Origin: CAZHDI01 sp964531285
Lineage (GTDB): Bacteria; Pseudomonadota; Alphaproteobacteria; JAJFIK01
DNA: 36,852 bases
Direction of reading: 5' to 3'
Assembly (NCBI GenBank): GCA_964531285.1
Contig: CAZHDI010000029.1
Coordinates: 1-36,852 of the forward strand
Of this stretch, positions 15,605 to 25,000 are shown in pieces. The notes under the pieces were generated by a model that saw only the letters and a program-made list of their open reading frames with translations, did not search any database and was not told the origin of the DNA. Made by a program: the position numbers and the translations under genes. The stretch's first letter is position 1; each line of letters begins with the position of its first letter.

Positions 15605-15806
15605 GACCGGAGGGCGCTCGGAAGACCGGTGGATTGGGTCTTCAAATCTGACAGGCCGTCAGGAAACGGCTGTCAGGTCAAGGTCTTGGGTTCCAGGGCG
15701 CCGGCGTGCGCGGCAACGGAACGGCAGGATCAGCGGAGCGACCCTGGCTCCGCGACCATATGGATCGGGCGATCCAATCCGTATGGGGAAGGGTTGGGGG
15801 CAGGCG

Positions 15807-15822
15807 TGGCACGAGACTTGTA
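15807..15822 (+). promoter_or_regulatory. Sigma-54-like promoter for the cellulose operon
   Basis: TGGCACG, 4 nt, TTGTA matches the sigma-54 -24/-12 consensus (TGGCACG-N4-TTGCW) in all positions but one: the -12 GC is GT. The GG-to-G(C) spacing of 10 nt is exact. Transcription would start near 15834, about 70 nt before the bcsR-like start codon. Confidence 0.4.
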
Positions 15823-15901
15823 TGCGTCTGTAAGCGGAATGGACTGTGGTTGAGATAAAACAAAGACCGTCCGCAATTTGGTGAAAGTGGGGCTTTGACT
15901 C

Positions 15902-16279
15902 ATGACGAGCGAATTGAAGCGACTGACTGATGCATTGGGTGCACCGGACTTTCAACTCCGGGAGATCCAGCGTGAACAGAGAGTTCTCGATGCCGCGTCG
16001 CGGTGGCCGATCCTGAAGGATGTGGCGCCCGAATATGCGCCGGCTTCGCGTCCCATCAATGTGAATTTGGGACAAGCGAGCCAGCCTGCGCCGGCCGCGC
16101 CGGCAAGCGGTATCGTCCGTTTGCAGACCAAGGCGGCGGATGCGTCGGCCGAGGCGGCTCCGGCTCCGGCCGCGGGCAAGACGACGATCAAGGGCCAGCT
16201 GTCGAACGTGTTCCTGCGTTTGAAGCGCGATAAGGCCAAAGACGGCAAACAGGATGGCGACAAGATCGCCATCGTGTGA
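15902..16279 (+). CDS. BcsR/BcsP-like cellulose biosynthesis protein
   Basis: A 125-residue protein, first in the cellulose operon. Residues about 16-45 (DFQLREIQREQRVLDAASRW, then PILKDVA) closely resemble the core of E. coli BcsR (YhjR), which has an equivalent QREQ...RWPLL segment. An Ala/Pro-rich linker (about 50-95) and a basic tail follow (FLRLKRDKAKDGKQDGDK). BcsP, the proline-rich relative found in operons with bcsD, has this kind of layout. BcsR forms a complex with the BcsQ ATPase and helps assemble the synthase; the next gene here is bcsQ, 100 nt downstream. ATG 15902 is the only sensible start; its ribosome site is weak. Confidence 0.75.
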   Translation: MTSELKRLTDALGAPDFQLREIQREQRVLDAASRWPILKDVAPEYAPASRPINVNLGQASQPAPAAPASGIVRLQTKAADASAEAAPAPAAGKTTIKGQLSNVFLRLKRDKAKDGKQDGDKIAIV

Positions 16280-16379
16280 GCGACGACGCCAGGGGGCGTG
16301 GGCGTTAACGCGATGTTAAGCCTGCCACGGCCTAACTGCCGGTGGGTTGTGCTTACTTCGATGTACGGTGCTGGTTGGT

Positions 16380-17183
16380 ATGGGTATTATTAATCTTGGC
16401 TCGCCGAAGGGCGGCGTCGGTAAAACGACACTGGCCTCTAATCTCGCGGCGATCCTCGCGGACCGCGGCATGAAGGTTCTGTTGGTCGACTACGATCCGC
16501 AGAATGCTGCCCGGGTCTATTTCAATTTGCCCATGTCGTATGACGACGGATGGTGCGATGCGGCGGCCAAGCGGCGCAGCCTCTTCGACCATGTCGTTGA
16601 GGTGCGGACCAATCTGTTTCTGCTGCCCTTTGGCGATGTCGATCTAGACACCAAGACTCAAACGGGGCTGACCTCGAAAGTCAGCGATCGTTGGCTCGAG
16701 AACCAGATGCAGGCGTTCATCGCCGAAGGTTTTCTGGTGCTCAATGACACGGCCGCCGGCGGCGGCGTGATGGGCCATTTCGCGTCGCAGAACGCGGCGA
16801 TGGAAATCGTGGTTCTCGAACCCGATCCCTCGTCGCTGGCTCTGCTCGACGGGATCGATCGCCTGAGGGCTGCGAGTGAGGTTCCGGTTGCTTTCATCCT
16901 GAACAAGGTCGATCCGTCCCGTCCGCTTTCGCGGGATATGGAAGTCGTCCTGACGCGTCATCTGGGCACGCATGTGCTTGGGACGGTGCGCCGGGACATG
17001 GCCATCCCCGACGCGCTCGGGCGGCGGTCCTTGTTCATCGATCAGGCGCCATCGGCCGCCTCGACCAACGACCTTTACGCTGTCGCGGATCGTCTCCTCG
17101 ACACGTATGGCGCGGAAGTCGGTGCGGTTGTTGACCTGAATGAAAAGGATGGCAGCGGAGTCTTTACCTTAGCCAAAGCATGA
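16380..17183 (+). CDS. bcsQ: Cellulose biosynthesis ATPase BcsQ (MinD/ParA family)
   Basis: A 267-residue SIMIBI-class ATPase. The deviant Walker A motif PKGGVGKTT lies at residues 9-17 (signature Lys10, Lys15). The VDYDPQ switch segment is at 36-41, and the LNDTAAGGG segment corresponds to Walker B. Late FILNKVDPSRPLSRDME gives the base-recognition NK(x)D region. It probably helps place or assemble the synthase with the BcsR-like protein. ATG 16380 was preferred because it gives the family N-terminus MGIINLGSPKGG; GTG 16368 is also possible, as no strong ribosome site marks either. bcsAB starts 55 nt downstream. Confidence 0.88.
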   Translation: MGIINLGSPKGGVGKTTLASNLAAILADRGMKVLLVDYDPQNAARVYFNLPMSYDDGWCDAAAKRRSLFDHVVEVRTNLFLLPFGDVDLDTKTQTGLTSKVSDRWLENQMQAFIAEGFLVLNDTAAGGGVMGHFASQNAAMEIVVLEPDPSSLALLDGIDRLRAASEVPVAFILNKVDPSRPLSRDMEVVLTRHLGTHVLGTVRRDMAIPDALGRRSLFIDQAPSAASTNDLYAVADRLLDTYGAEVGAVVDLNEKDGSGVFTLAKA

Positions 17184-17238
17184 TGGCTTGGTACGGGGTG
17201 CAATGAGGCGCCTCGGTTGAGCCGGCAACGGAAATAGA

Positions 17239-20200
17239 GTGACGCTCATGACGCCTCGCAACCCGCTGGTGGCGCTGGTCCTTATTGCGGCCCTCGTCGT
17301 CGGAATTTTCTTCGCATTCGTCGTGGTCACGACGCCCTTGCCGCCGGAGCAGCAAGCCCTGTTCGGTGTGATTGCCGCTCTTGGCATCTACATCCTGGGC
17401 CGGTTCCCTAACCGATTCATAATCACGATTCTGACAGTCCTGTCATTCATATTCGTCAGCCGGTATCTCTACTGGCGCCTGACGGATACGCTGAATTTCC
17501 AGGACTGGCTGGCTGCGTTCCTGGGCTACGGCCTGTTCCTCGCCGAGCTTTATCTGTGGATCGCGCTGCTGGTCACCTATGTGCAGTCGGCCTGGCCGCT
17601 CGGGCGCAAGCCGGCGGAACTGCCGGCCGATATGGAGCAGTGGCCGACGGTCGATGTGCTCATCCCGACCTACAATGAGAGCCTGGACATCCTCTCCAAG
17701 ACGGTGCTCGCCGCCAAGGCGCTCGAATATCCGGTCGATAAGCTGCGGGTCTATATTCTCGACGACGGCAATCGGCCGGCGTTCCGGGATTTCGCCCGCG
17801 AGGTCGGTGTCGGCTATATCACGCGCGACAACAACCTCTATGCCAAGGCCGGCAATCTGAACAACGCCATGCAGCATACCGACGGCGATCTCGTCGCGGT
17901 GTTCGACTGCGACCACATTCCGACGCGCTGGTTCCTGCAGCTGACGGCGGGCTGGTTCGTCAAAGAAAAGAACATGGCGTTCATTCAGACCCCGCACCAT
18001 TTCTACAATCACGACCCGTTCCTGCGGAACCTGGCGGCCGGCGACAAGGTCCCGCCGGAAGGTCTGCTGTTCTACGGGCTGGTGCAGGACGGCAACGACT
18101 TCTGGAACGCCTGCTTCTTCTGCGGCTCGTGCGCGCTGCTGCGCCGCTCGGCCATCGAAGAGGTCGGCGGTTTCGCGACCGAGACGGTGACGGAAGATGC
18201 CGAAACCGCGCTCAAGATGCACCGCCGGGGCTGGCAGAGCGGGTTCATCCGTGTGCCCATGGCCGCCGGTCTGGCAACGGAAACTCTGGGCCGCTTCATC
18301 CAGCAGCGGATCCGCTGGGCGCGGGGCATGGTGCAGATCCTGCGCATCGACAATCCGCTTCTCGGACCGGGTCTGACGCTGCCGCAGCGCTTTTGTTACC
18401 TGTCGGCGATGATGCACTTCCTGTTCCCGCTGCCGCGCTTTGTGCTGCTCACGGCGCCGCTGGCCTTCCTCATGATGGACGTGCGGATCATTACCGCGAG
18501 CGCCTTCGAGGTGTTCGTCAACGCCCTGCCGTATCTGGTGATCGTCATCTACGTGAATTGGCGGATCCAGGGACGCTACCGGCATGTTTTCTGGTCTGAC
18601 GTCTATGAGACCGCGCTGACGCTGCACTTGCTGTGGCCGACGGTGAAGACGTTTCTGTTCCCCAAAGGCGGCAAGTTCAACGTCACGTCCAAGGGCGGCA
18701 GCACCGAAGAGACCTATTTCGATAGCCGTCTGATGGTCTGGCACATGTTGCTGATGCTGGTGCTGATGGTTGGCATCGGGATTGGGATCTACAACATCGC
18801 GTCCGGACGGATCGTCGAGGACGAGACCGGTACGGCCTTCCTCAACCTGTTCTGGGCGGCGATCAGCCTCGTCTATGTCGGCGCCTCCATGGCGGTGGCG
18901 CGCGAGTTGAGCTATGCGCCGGATCACCGGGTGGCCGCGCAGATGCCGGCGGCCGTGCGTCTGCCGGACGGGCGGACCGTGGCTGGTACTACCATTGACC
19001 TCTCGCAATCCGACCTGCGGCTTGATATGCCGCGTCCGGAAGATGTATCGGACGGGCTGATTCATGTGGAGGTCGATGCGGCAAACGACCGGATCGTATT
19101 GCCCGCCGAGATCGTGGATTGGAACGACCGGGCGCTGACCGCGAAATTCGCGCCGCAATCGCTCGATCAGCAATCCGATCTGGTGCGCCTGGTGTTCGGG
19201 CGGGGCGATGCCTGGATCGATTGGGACAAGACCCATGTCCAGGCCACGCCGCTCCAGTCGGCGGGAGAGATCTTCGGGTCAATCGGATCATTCATGAAGT
19301 GGGGTACGGGGCGCATGTCGCGGAGTTCCAAACAGACGGCTGGCGATGCCGGCACGGCTGACGGCTCGGCGCGGCGGTCTCCGAAAGCGGTGTTGGAGAG
19401 TGCGATGAAGGATACGGCACGGCAGACGCAAGTCGTCCTGGCGGTGTTGGGGCTCGGGGTTCTGATGATGCTGGACGCTGGGCCGGCCCAGGCGCAGCAG
19501 CAGGAAGACTCCGCGCCGGTGCCGGTGATGCGGGACCAGCCCACCGGTTTCGACACGGCCAATGAGGGCGATGCCACCGAGGATACCGCCGAGGACAGTT
19601 CGGTGGTGCCGGAAGATGCGCGTACCGACTCGCCGTTCTTTAATCCGGGCTCGTTGAATTTCTCTCAGCCGCAAGCGCCCCAGGGTGTTGAGACCGGCGC
19701 GACCGGCATGGTCGGCGTGCGCCCCGGTTTGACGGCCGGCGCTGGCACCACCGCGGCGGTCTCGCGCGCCGACACGCGCCTGATCTCTCTGACGCTGCGC
19801 GATCTCGGCGCCGAGCCGTCGATCCTGTTGCGCAATGCGTCCGTGCGCGGCATTCCGTTTTCGGTCCGCAGTGACGAGGTGATCACCGAGGCCCTGGTTC
19901 AGCTCAATCTGACCTTCAGCCCCAGCCTGCTGCCCACCAAAAGCCATGTGGTGGTGCTGCTGAACGGCGAAGGCGTCGGCACCATCGATCTCGATCCCAG
20001 CTTCGGGACGACCCGGACGGTTAACCTGCCGATCGATCCGTTTTTGCTGAAAACCGACAATGAGCTTCTGTTCGAATTCATCGGCGAGGGCTCCAGCGGC
20101 AATCCGGCCTGTCCGTCCGAGATCGATCCGTCGGTCTGGGTACGGGTCGGCCATCTGTCCAAGATTGTGCTGTCGGCCAACCGGTTCCGCGTGCGGGACG

Positions 20201-21888
20201 ATCTGGCCCTGCTGCCCGGTCCGTTCTTCGACAAGAGCGACCCGATGCGCCTGAACCTGCCGGTGGTCATGACGGCGGATCCCTCGCTCGACATGCTGCG
20301 GGCCGGTTCGATCGTCGCGTCCTATTGGGGCAAGCTTGCCGATTACCGCGGCGCCCGGTTCCCGGTGTTCCTCGATAATCTGCCGGCGGAAAATGCGGTC
20401 GTGTTCGCCCGTCCGAATGCCGTGCCGCGCGGGGTGAGCCTGCCGCCGATTGGCGGGCCGACGCTCGCTGTCGTCGATAACCCGGTCGCACCCAATGCCA
20501 AGCTGCTGCTGGTGATGGGCCGCTCGGATGTGGAACTGGTGTCGGCCGCTCAGGCTCTGGCCACGGGGACGCCGCTGATCTCCGGATCGGCCGTGCCGGT
20601 CAGCGCGCCGGGCCTCGCACCGCGCGAACCCTATGACGCGCCGCGCTGGTTGCCGTCGGACCGTCCGGTCAAATTCGGCGAGTTCGTCAGTCAGAACCAG
20701 CTTCAGGGCCGCGGTCTGACCCCGGGTGTCCTGACGTTCAATTTCCGCTCCTCGCCCGACATCTTCCTGTGGGGTCAGGACGGCGTGCCGGTGACCGTCA
20801 AGTACCGCTACCCCTCGGGCCGTTGGATCGATCACAGCGCCTCGCGTCTCGATGTTCTGATCAACGACAACTACATCTCGAGCCTGCCGCTGGAGCAGGG
20901 CGGGACGGCCAATGTCGCCGACCAGGTGCTGCTGGCCGACCACACCCAGAACCAGGGTGCCGTGCGGATCCCGCCGGTGCAGATCCTGGGGCAGAACCGT
21001 CTCCAGTTCTTCTTCGACATGCATCAGATCAAGCGCGGCGAATGTGCCGACATCATTCCGAACGACATTCGTTCGGCGATCGATGTGGAATCGGAGATCG
21101 ACATGCGCGGGATCTACCGCCTGGCCAAGATGCCGAACCTGGCGTTCCTGGCCCAGGCCGGTTTCCCCTTCACCCGCATGGCCGACCTGTCTGACACCGC
21201 GTTCGTGATGCCGAGCCGCTACACCGCGTCCGACATCGAAGCGATGCTGGCGCTGTCGGGTCTGTTCGGCGCCCGCACCGGGTATCCGGCCCATGGTGTG
21301 TCGGTCATCAGTTCGGATCTGATCGAACGTGCGGTCGACAAGGACCTCGTGGTGATCGGGTCCTGGGACCGCCAGACCCTGATGCGCGAATGGGAAGATC
21401 AGTTGCCGTTCGAACGCCGCCAGAATGCGGTCATCGTTCAGTCGGCCGAGGAAGTCGGCCCGACCACGGCGACCGTGCGGAGCTGGTTCGGTCAGCCGCC
21501 CTCGGGCGATACCGTCAGCCTGGAGACGACGGCCCTGCAGGCCGGTCTCGTGAGCTTCCAGTCGCCGATGGCGGCCAACCGGACGGTTGTCGCGGTGGTC
21601 AGCAGCAGCGATGACGATATGAGCGAAGTGCTCGATGCGCTGACCACGCCGGATCTGGCTGCCCGTATCCAGGGTGACATGGTGACGGTCGAGGGCGACA
21701 CCGTCACCAGCTACCGGGTGGCCAGCACCTACGAAATCGGAAACCTGCCGTTCATGATCTGGGCGAGATGGTACGTGTCGGACAAGCCGATCGGCATGAT
21801 CGTCCTGGTCGCCTGTGCCGGCTTGCTTCTGGGTTTCCCCATCTTCACCTGGCTGCGCTCGAGCGCGGCGAGAAAAACGACGAGTTGA
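17239..21888 (+). CDS. bcsAB: Fused cellulose synthase BcsA-BcsB
   Basis: A 1549-residue fusion of the catalytic and periplasmic subunits, almost the length of Komagataeibacter AcsAB. BcsA part: TM helices, then a GT2 domain with DDG (175-177), DCD (223-225), TED (318-320), QQRIRW (355-360) and the gating loop FNVTSKG (480-486), all intact. More TM helices and a PilZ domain (about 555-680) follow. That PilZ domain lacks c-di-GMP residues: Arg564 remains, but the first RxxxR position is Ala560, and DxSxxG reads DLSQSD (587-592). From Met723 a signal-peptide-like stretch ending AQA (750-752) opens the BcsB part, which ends in a C-terminal TM (about 1522-1540). The start is GTG 17239 or ATG 17248. 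It makes beta-1,4-glucan from UDP-glucose and moves it to the periplasm. Confidence 0.95.
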   Translation: MTLMTPRNPLVALVLIAALVVGIFFAFVVVTTPLPPEQQALFGVIAALGIYILGRFPNRFIITILTVLSFIFVSRYLYWRLTDTLNFQDWLAAFLGYGLFLAELYLWIALLVTYVQSAWPLGRKPAELPADMEQWPTVDVLIPTYNESLDILSKTVLAAKALEYPVDKLRVYILDDGNRPAFRDFAREVGVGYITRDNNLYAKAGNLNNAMQHTDGDLVAVFDCDHIPTRWFLQLTAGWFVKEKNMAFIQTPHHFYNHDPFLRNLAAGDKVPPEGLLFYGLVQDGNDFWNACFFCGSCALLRRSAIEEVGGFATETVTEDAETALKMHRRGWQSGFIRVPMAAGLATETLGRFIQQRIRWARGMVQILRIDNPLLGPGLTLPQRFCYLSAMMHFLFPLPRFVLLTAPLAFLMMDVRIITASAFEVFVNALPYLVIVIYVNWRIQGRYRHVFWSDVYETALTLHLLWPTVKTFLFPKGGKFNVTSKGGSTEETYFDSRLMVWHMLLMLVLMVGIGIGIYNIASGRIVEDETGTAFLNLFWAAISLVYVGASMAVARELSYAPDHRVAAQMPAAVRLPDGRTVAGTTIDLSQSDLRLDMPRPEDVSDGLIHVEVDAANDRIVLPAEIVDWNDRALTAKFAPQSLDQQSDLVRLVFGRGDAWIDWDKTHVQATPLQSAGEIFGSIGSFMKWGTGRMSRSSKQTAGDAGTADGSARRSPKAVLESAMKDTARQTQVVLAVLGLGVLMMLDAGPAQAQQQEDSAPVPVMRDQPTGFDTANEGDATEDTAEDSSVVPEDARTDSPFFNPGSLNFSQPQAPQGVETGATGMVGVRPGLTAGAGTTAAVSRADTRLISLTLRDLGAEPSILLRNASVRGIPFSVRSDEVITEALVQLNLTFSPSLLPTKSHVVVLLNGEGVGTIDLDPSFGTTRTVNLPIDPFLLKTDNELLFEFIGEGSSGNPACPSEIDPSVWVRVGHLSKIVLSANRFRVRDDLALLPGPFFDKSDPMRLNLPVVMTADPSLDMLRAGSIVASYWGKLADYRGARFPVFLDNLPAENAVVFARPNAVPRGVSLPPIGGPTLAVVDNPVAPNAKLLLVMGRSDVELVSAAQALATGTPLISGSAVPVSAPGLAPREPYDAPRWLPSDRPVKFGEFVSQNQLQGRGLTPGVLTFNFRSSPDIFLWGQDGVPVTVKYRYPSGRWIDHSASRLDVLINDNYISSLPLEQGGTANVADQVLLADHTQNQGAVRIPPVQILGQNRLQFFFDMHQIKRGECADIIPNDIRSAIDVESEIDMRGIYRLAKMPNLAFLAQAGFPFTRMADLSDTAFVMPSRYTASDIEAMLALSGLFGARTGYPAHGVSVISSDLIERAVDKDLVVIGSWDRQTLMREWEDQLPFERRQNAVIVQSAEEVGPTTATVRSWFGQPPSGDTVSLETTALQAGLVSFQSPMAANRTVVAVVSSSDDDMSEVLDALTTPDLAARIQGDMVTVEGDTVTSYRVASTYEIGNLPFMIWARWYVSDKPIGMIVLVACAGLLLGFPIFTWLRSSAARKTTS
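19395..19407 (+). promoter_or_regulatory. Internal ribosome site and start codon for a separate BcsB
   Basis: GGAGAG at 19395-19400 lies 4 nt before an in-frame ATG (19405-19407) inside bcsAB. Translation from this ATG would give an 827-residue BcsB with a standard signal peptide (MKDTARQTQ, hydrophobic core, GPAQA cleavage site). Confidence 0.5.
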
Positions 21889-22009
21889 GACCGACGCTGA
21901 CCGAACGGGCTGACGATAATCACAGGGTGACGGACAGCGCGGCAAGCGCACACGCCAGCCCCCGTTCAGCAGATGCCAGGCCACGGGCCGTGCCATTGGA
22001 GAAAAGTTG

Positions 22010-25000
22010 ATGTCCGAGTACCAAAAGTCCCGCTGTCCGCGCCCAACCTTTGCGGTGAAAGCCCTGATGACCGGCGTGTCCGGCCTGGCCCTTGTCCTTG
22101 GCGCCGCCGGCGCCGCCCAGGCTCAATCCAATGCCCCGACGCAGCTTCAGGCGCCGGCGCCCTCGGGCACCGGCACCCAAGGGGCCGCCGAGACGCCGAC
22201 CAGTGAACCCGGCGTCTCGACCCGGACGATCCAGCTTCAGCCCGCCGTCGGTACGCTGATGACCAGCCCTGATATGCCCGAGCGCACGGTGTCCAGCATC
22301 TTCGAGACGGCGGACACCGACGGTCAGAGCTACAGCGATATCGAAAATCGGTTGCTGCGCCAGGCGCGGTTCTGGGAAGAGCGCTTCAATCGCGAAGCGG
22401 CCATCGAAGTCCTTGAAAAAGTGCTGTCGATCAATCCGCGCAATGAGCGGGCGCTGTTCCATCTGGGCCGCCATGAAGCGCAGCGCGGCAATGTGGACGA
22501 GGCCCGCCGCTATCTTCAGCGTCTCCAGTCGGCGAGCGCGGATCCGCAGCTGGTGTCGGAGCTTCAGACGTCGATCCGTCTGTACCAGAACCAGGGCCGC
22601 CTTCTGACCGAAGCGCGCCGGCTGGCTCAGGCGGGCGATACGAACGAAGCGCTGGCACAATACCGCACCATCTTCGACGGCCGCGATCCCACGGGTGAAG
22701 TGGCCATCGAGTTTTATCACACGCTGGCCGGCGATGGCGGCGACTGGGAGAGTGCGGTGGCCGGTCTGCGCCGGGAAATCCAGCGCGATCCCAACAACCG
22801 CACGGCGGATTTCACCCTCGCCGAAGTGCTGACCTACAAGGAAGCCACCCGCCGCGAGGGGCTCGACCGTCTGCGCCGGTTCTCCAGCGATCCGGCCTTT
22901 GCCGAACGCGCCGCGCGCGGGTACCGGAACGGGCTCCTTTGGCTCAACGCTACGCTGGAAGACCGCACTCTTTATGAAGAGTATCTGGCGACGTTCCCCG
23001 AAGACACCGAGATGCAGGCCAAGTTCACCCGCCTGATCCGTCCGCCGGTTCTGGCCGAGGCGACGCCGCTGGTGAACGAAGCCTACCGGGCCCTCTATGA
23101 CGGCGATCTGGACGAGGCCGAGCGTCAGTTGCGCATGGCCCTCCAGGAAAATGCCAATGATGCCGACGCGCTGGCCGCGCTGGGGATCGTGGAGCTGCGC
23201 CGCGAACGGTTCGCGCAATCCGAAGCGGCCTTCGCGCGGGCGATCGCGATCGACCCGGAAGTCCGGGAGCGGATCGACGAAGCCTATCGCAGCGCCACCT
23301 TCTGGAGCCGCTACAACGCGGCCGTTGCGGAACGCAATGCCGGCAATTTCCAGAATGCCGAGCGTATGCTCCTGGAGATCCAGGACATGGCCGTGCCCGA
23401 CAATCATTGGGCGCGGGTGGCGCTGGCCGATACCTATGTGCGCATGAACCGTCTGGAGCGCGCCGAGGAACTCTACAAGGCCGTGCTGGTTGAGGATGAC
23501 GACAACGCCGCGGCCGTGATGGGGCTCGTTGGCCTCTATCAGCGCCGCGGCAATATCGCCGAGGCTCTGCAATATGGCCGCAAACTGTCGGCCGAGGACC
23601 GCCGCGAGTTCGGTTTGTCGCGGGTCGAGGCGCAGATGATGCGCGCCCGTGCTGAAGCCGCCATCCGCCGCGGTCAGACCTCCGTGGCCCGCCGCGAGTT
23701 GGAAGCGGCCGTCCGCCGGATGCCGAACGATCCGTGGCTGCGGCTCGATTATGCCAGCGTTCTGCTGAACACGGGCAACCGTGCGGCGGCCGACCGTCAG
23801 ATGGCGGAAATCGTTCAGCGCTTCCCGAACGGCGTCGAAACCCGTCAGGCCAATGCGGTCTATCGCAGCCGTGTCGGCGACTGGCCGCAGGTCGTGCGGA
23901 TCATCGAAAGCCTGCCGAATTCGGCCCGCAACAAGGGTATGCGCGATCTTCTGGCCGAGGCCCGGTTCTCGACCGCGATCACCGCGGTCCGCGCGGAAGT
24001 CGCGCGCGGCAATACCGAACGGGCGCTCGATCTGGTCCAGGATCTGGAACGCACCTATGGCGGTACGCCGGAACGTGACGTGCTGGTCGCGGATGCCTAT
24101 ATGGCGGCCGGCGACGGCGTGCGCGCGGTGGCGATTGTCCGCAATCTGATCCCGCGCGCCAACCGGCTCAGCCCGGGTGCGGTTGTGCGCATGGCCGATA
24201 TTCTGGGCCAGCAGGGTCACCGCGACGAAGGCAACCGCCTTCTGGCCGATCTCAGCCGGCGGAACAATCTGCCGTCGACCTTCTCGAACGAGATCGAGCG
24301 GGTGCGGGTGGCCAATGTCATTTCGCGGGCGCGTACCGAATTCAATCGCGGTGCTTACGAGAAGGCCTTCGATACGCTTACGCCGGTCCTGACGGAAAAT
24401 CCGCGCAACGGCGATGCGTTGCGGCTTGCCGGCGAGATCCATCTGATGACGGATCACTCGGACATCGCGTATGAGTATTTCGCCCGGGCCATTTCGGTGA
24501 ACCCGGAAGACCGGTTCTCGATCTCCGGCGCGGTCGGCGCGGCCATCGCGGCGGAAGATATCGATGCGGCGAGCCGCCTTCTGGAAGCCGCCATCGCGCG
24601 GATGCCGGAAGAGCCCTCTCTCTATTATCTGGCCGCCGATATCGCGCAGGCCGCCGGCAACAAGGAAGCCACCCGCGAGGCGCTGGAAATCGCCCGCCGG
24701 CTTCAGCGTCCGGGTGAGGCCGAGGCCGGTCCGGCGCTCGGCAACCGGACGCCGGGTCTGGGCCGTCCCATCCTGCGCCGGGGGCCGACGCCGTCGCTCG
24801 ACGATGAGGCTTCGCTCATTGCCCCCAAGACAACCAACCACGCAGCGGCTAGCTGGGCAGAGTCCATCCAGGCACGCTTGGCGGCCGCCGGGGCCGATAA
24901 CGGCGTCTTCACGCTGACGGCCGCGTCGGATTACACCGGCGGGGCGGAAATCGGCGGCGCGCAGAGCGCGTCCAGCGGCGACCGTCTGTCGGACCTGTCC

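Larger units (their letters stand above)
14952..15901. other. Long non-coding leader region before the cellulose operon
   Basis: About 950 nt with no convincing gene; short open frames here lack coding composition and ribosome sites. The stretch 15120-15480 is richer in A and T than its surroundings. Sites seen: an inverted repeat ATGTAG...CTACAT around 15238-15258, a perfect 14-bp palindrome at 15591-15604, a GGATCG-GG-CGATCC palindrome at 15762-15775, and a sigma-54-like promoter at 15807-15822. The length and palindrome content suggest complex control of the cellulose genes. Confidence 0.5.

Noticed and set aside
15246..15853. Short open frames in the bcs leader
   Set aside because: No ribosome sites, no coding-like composition, no recognisable product; treated as regulatory DNA.
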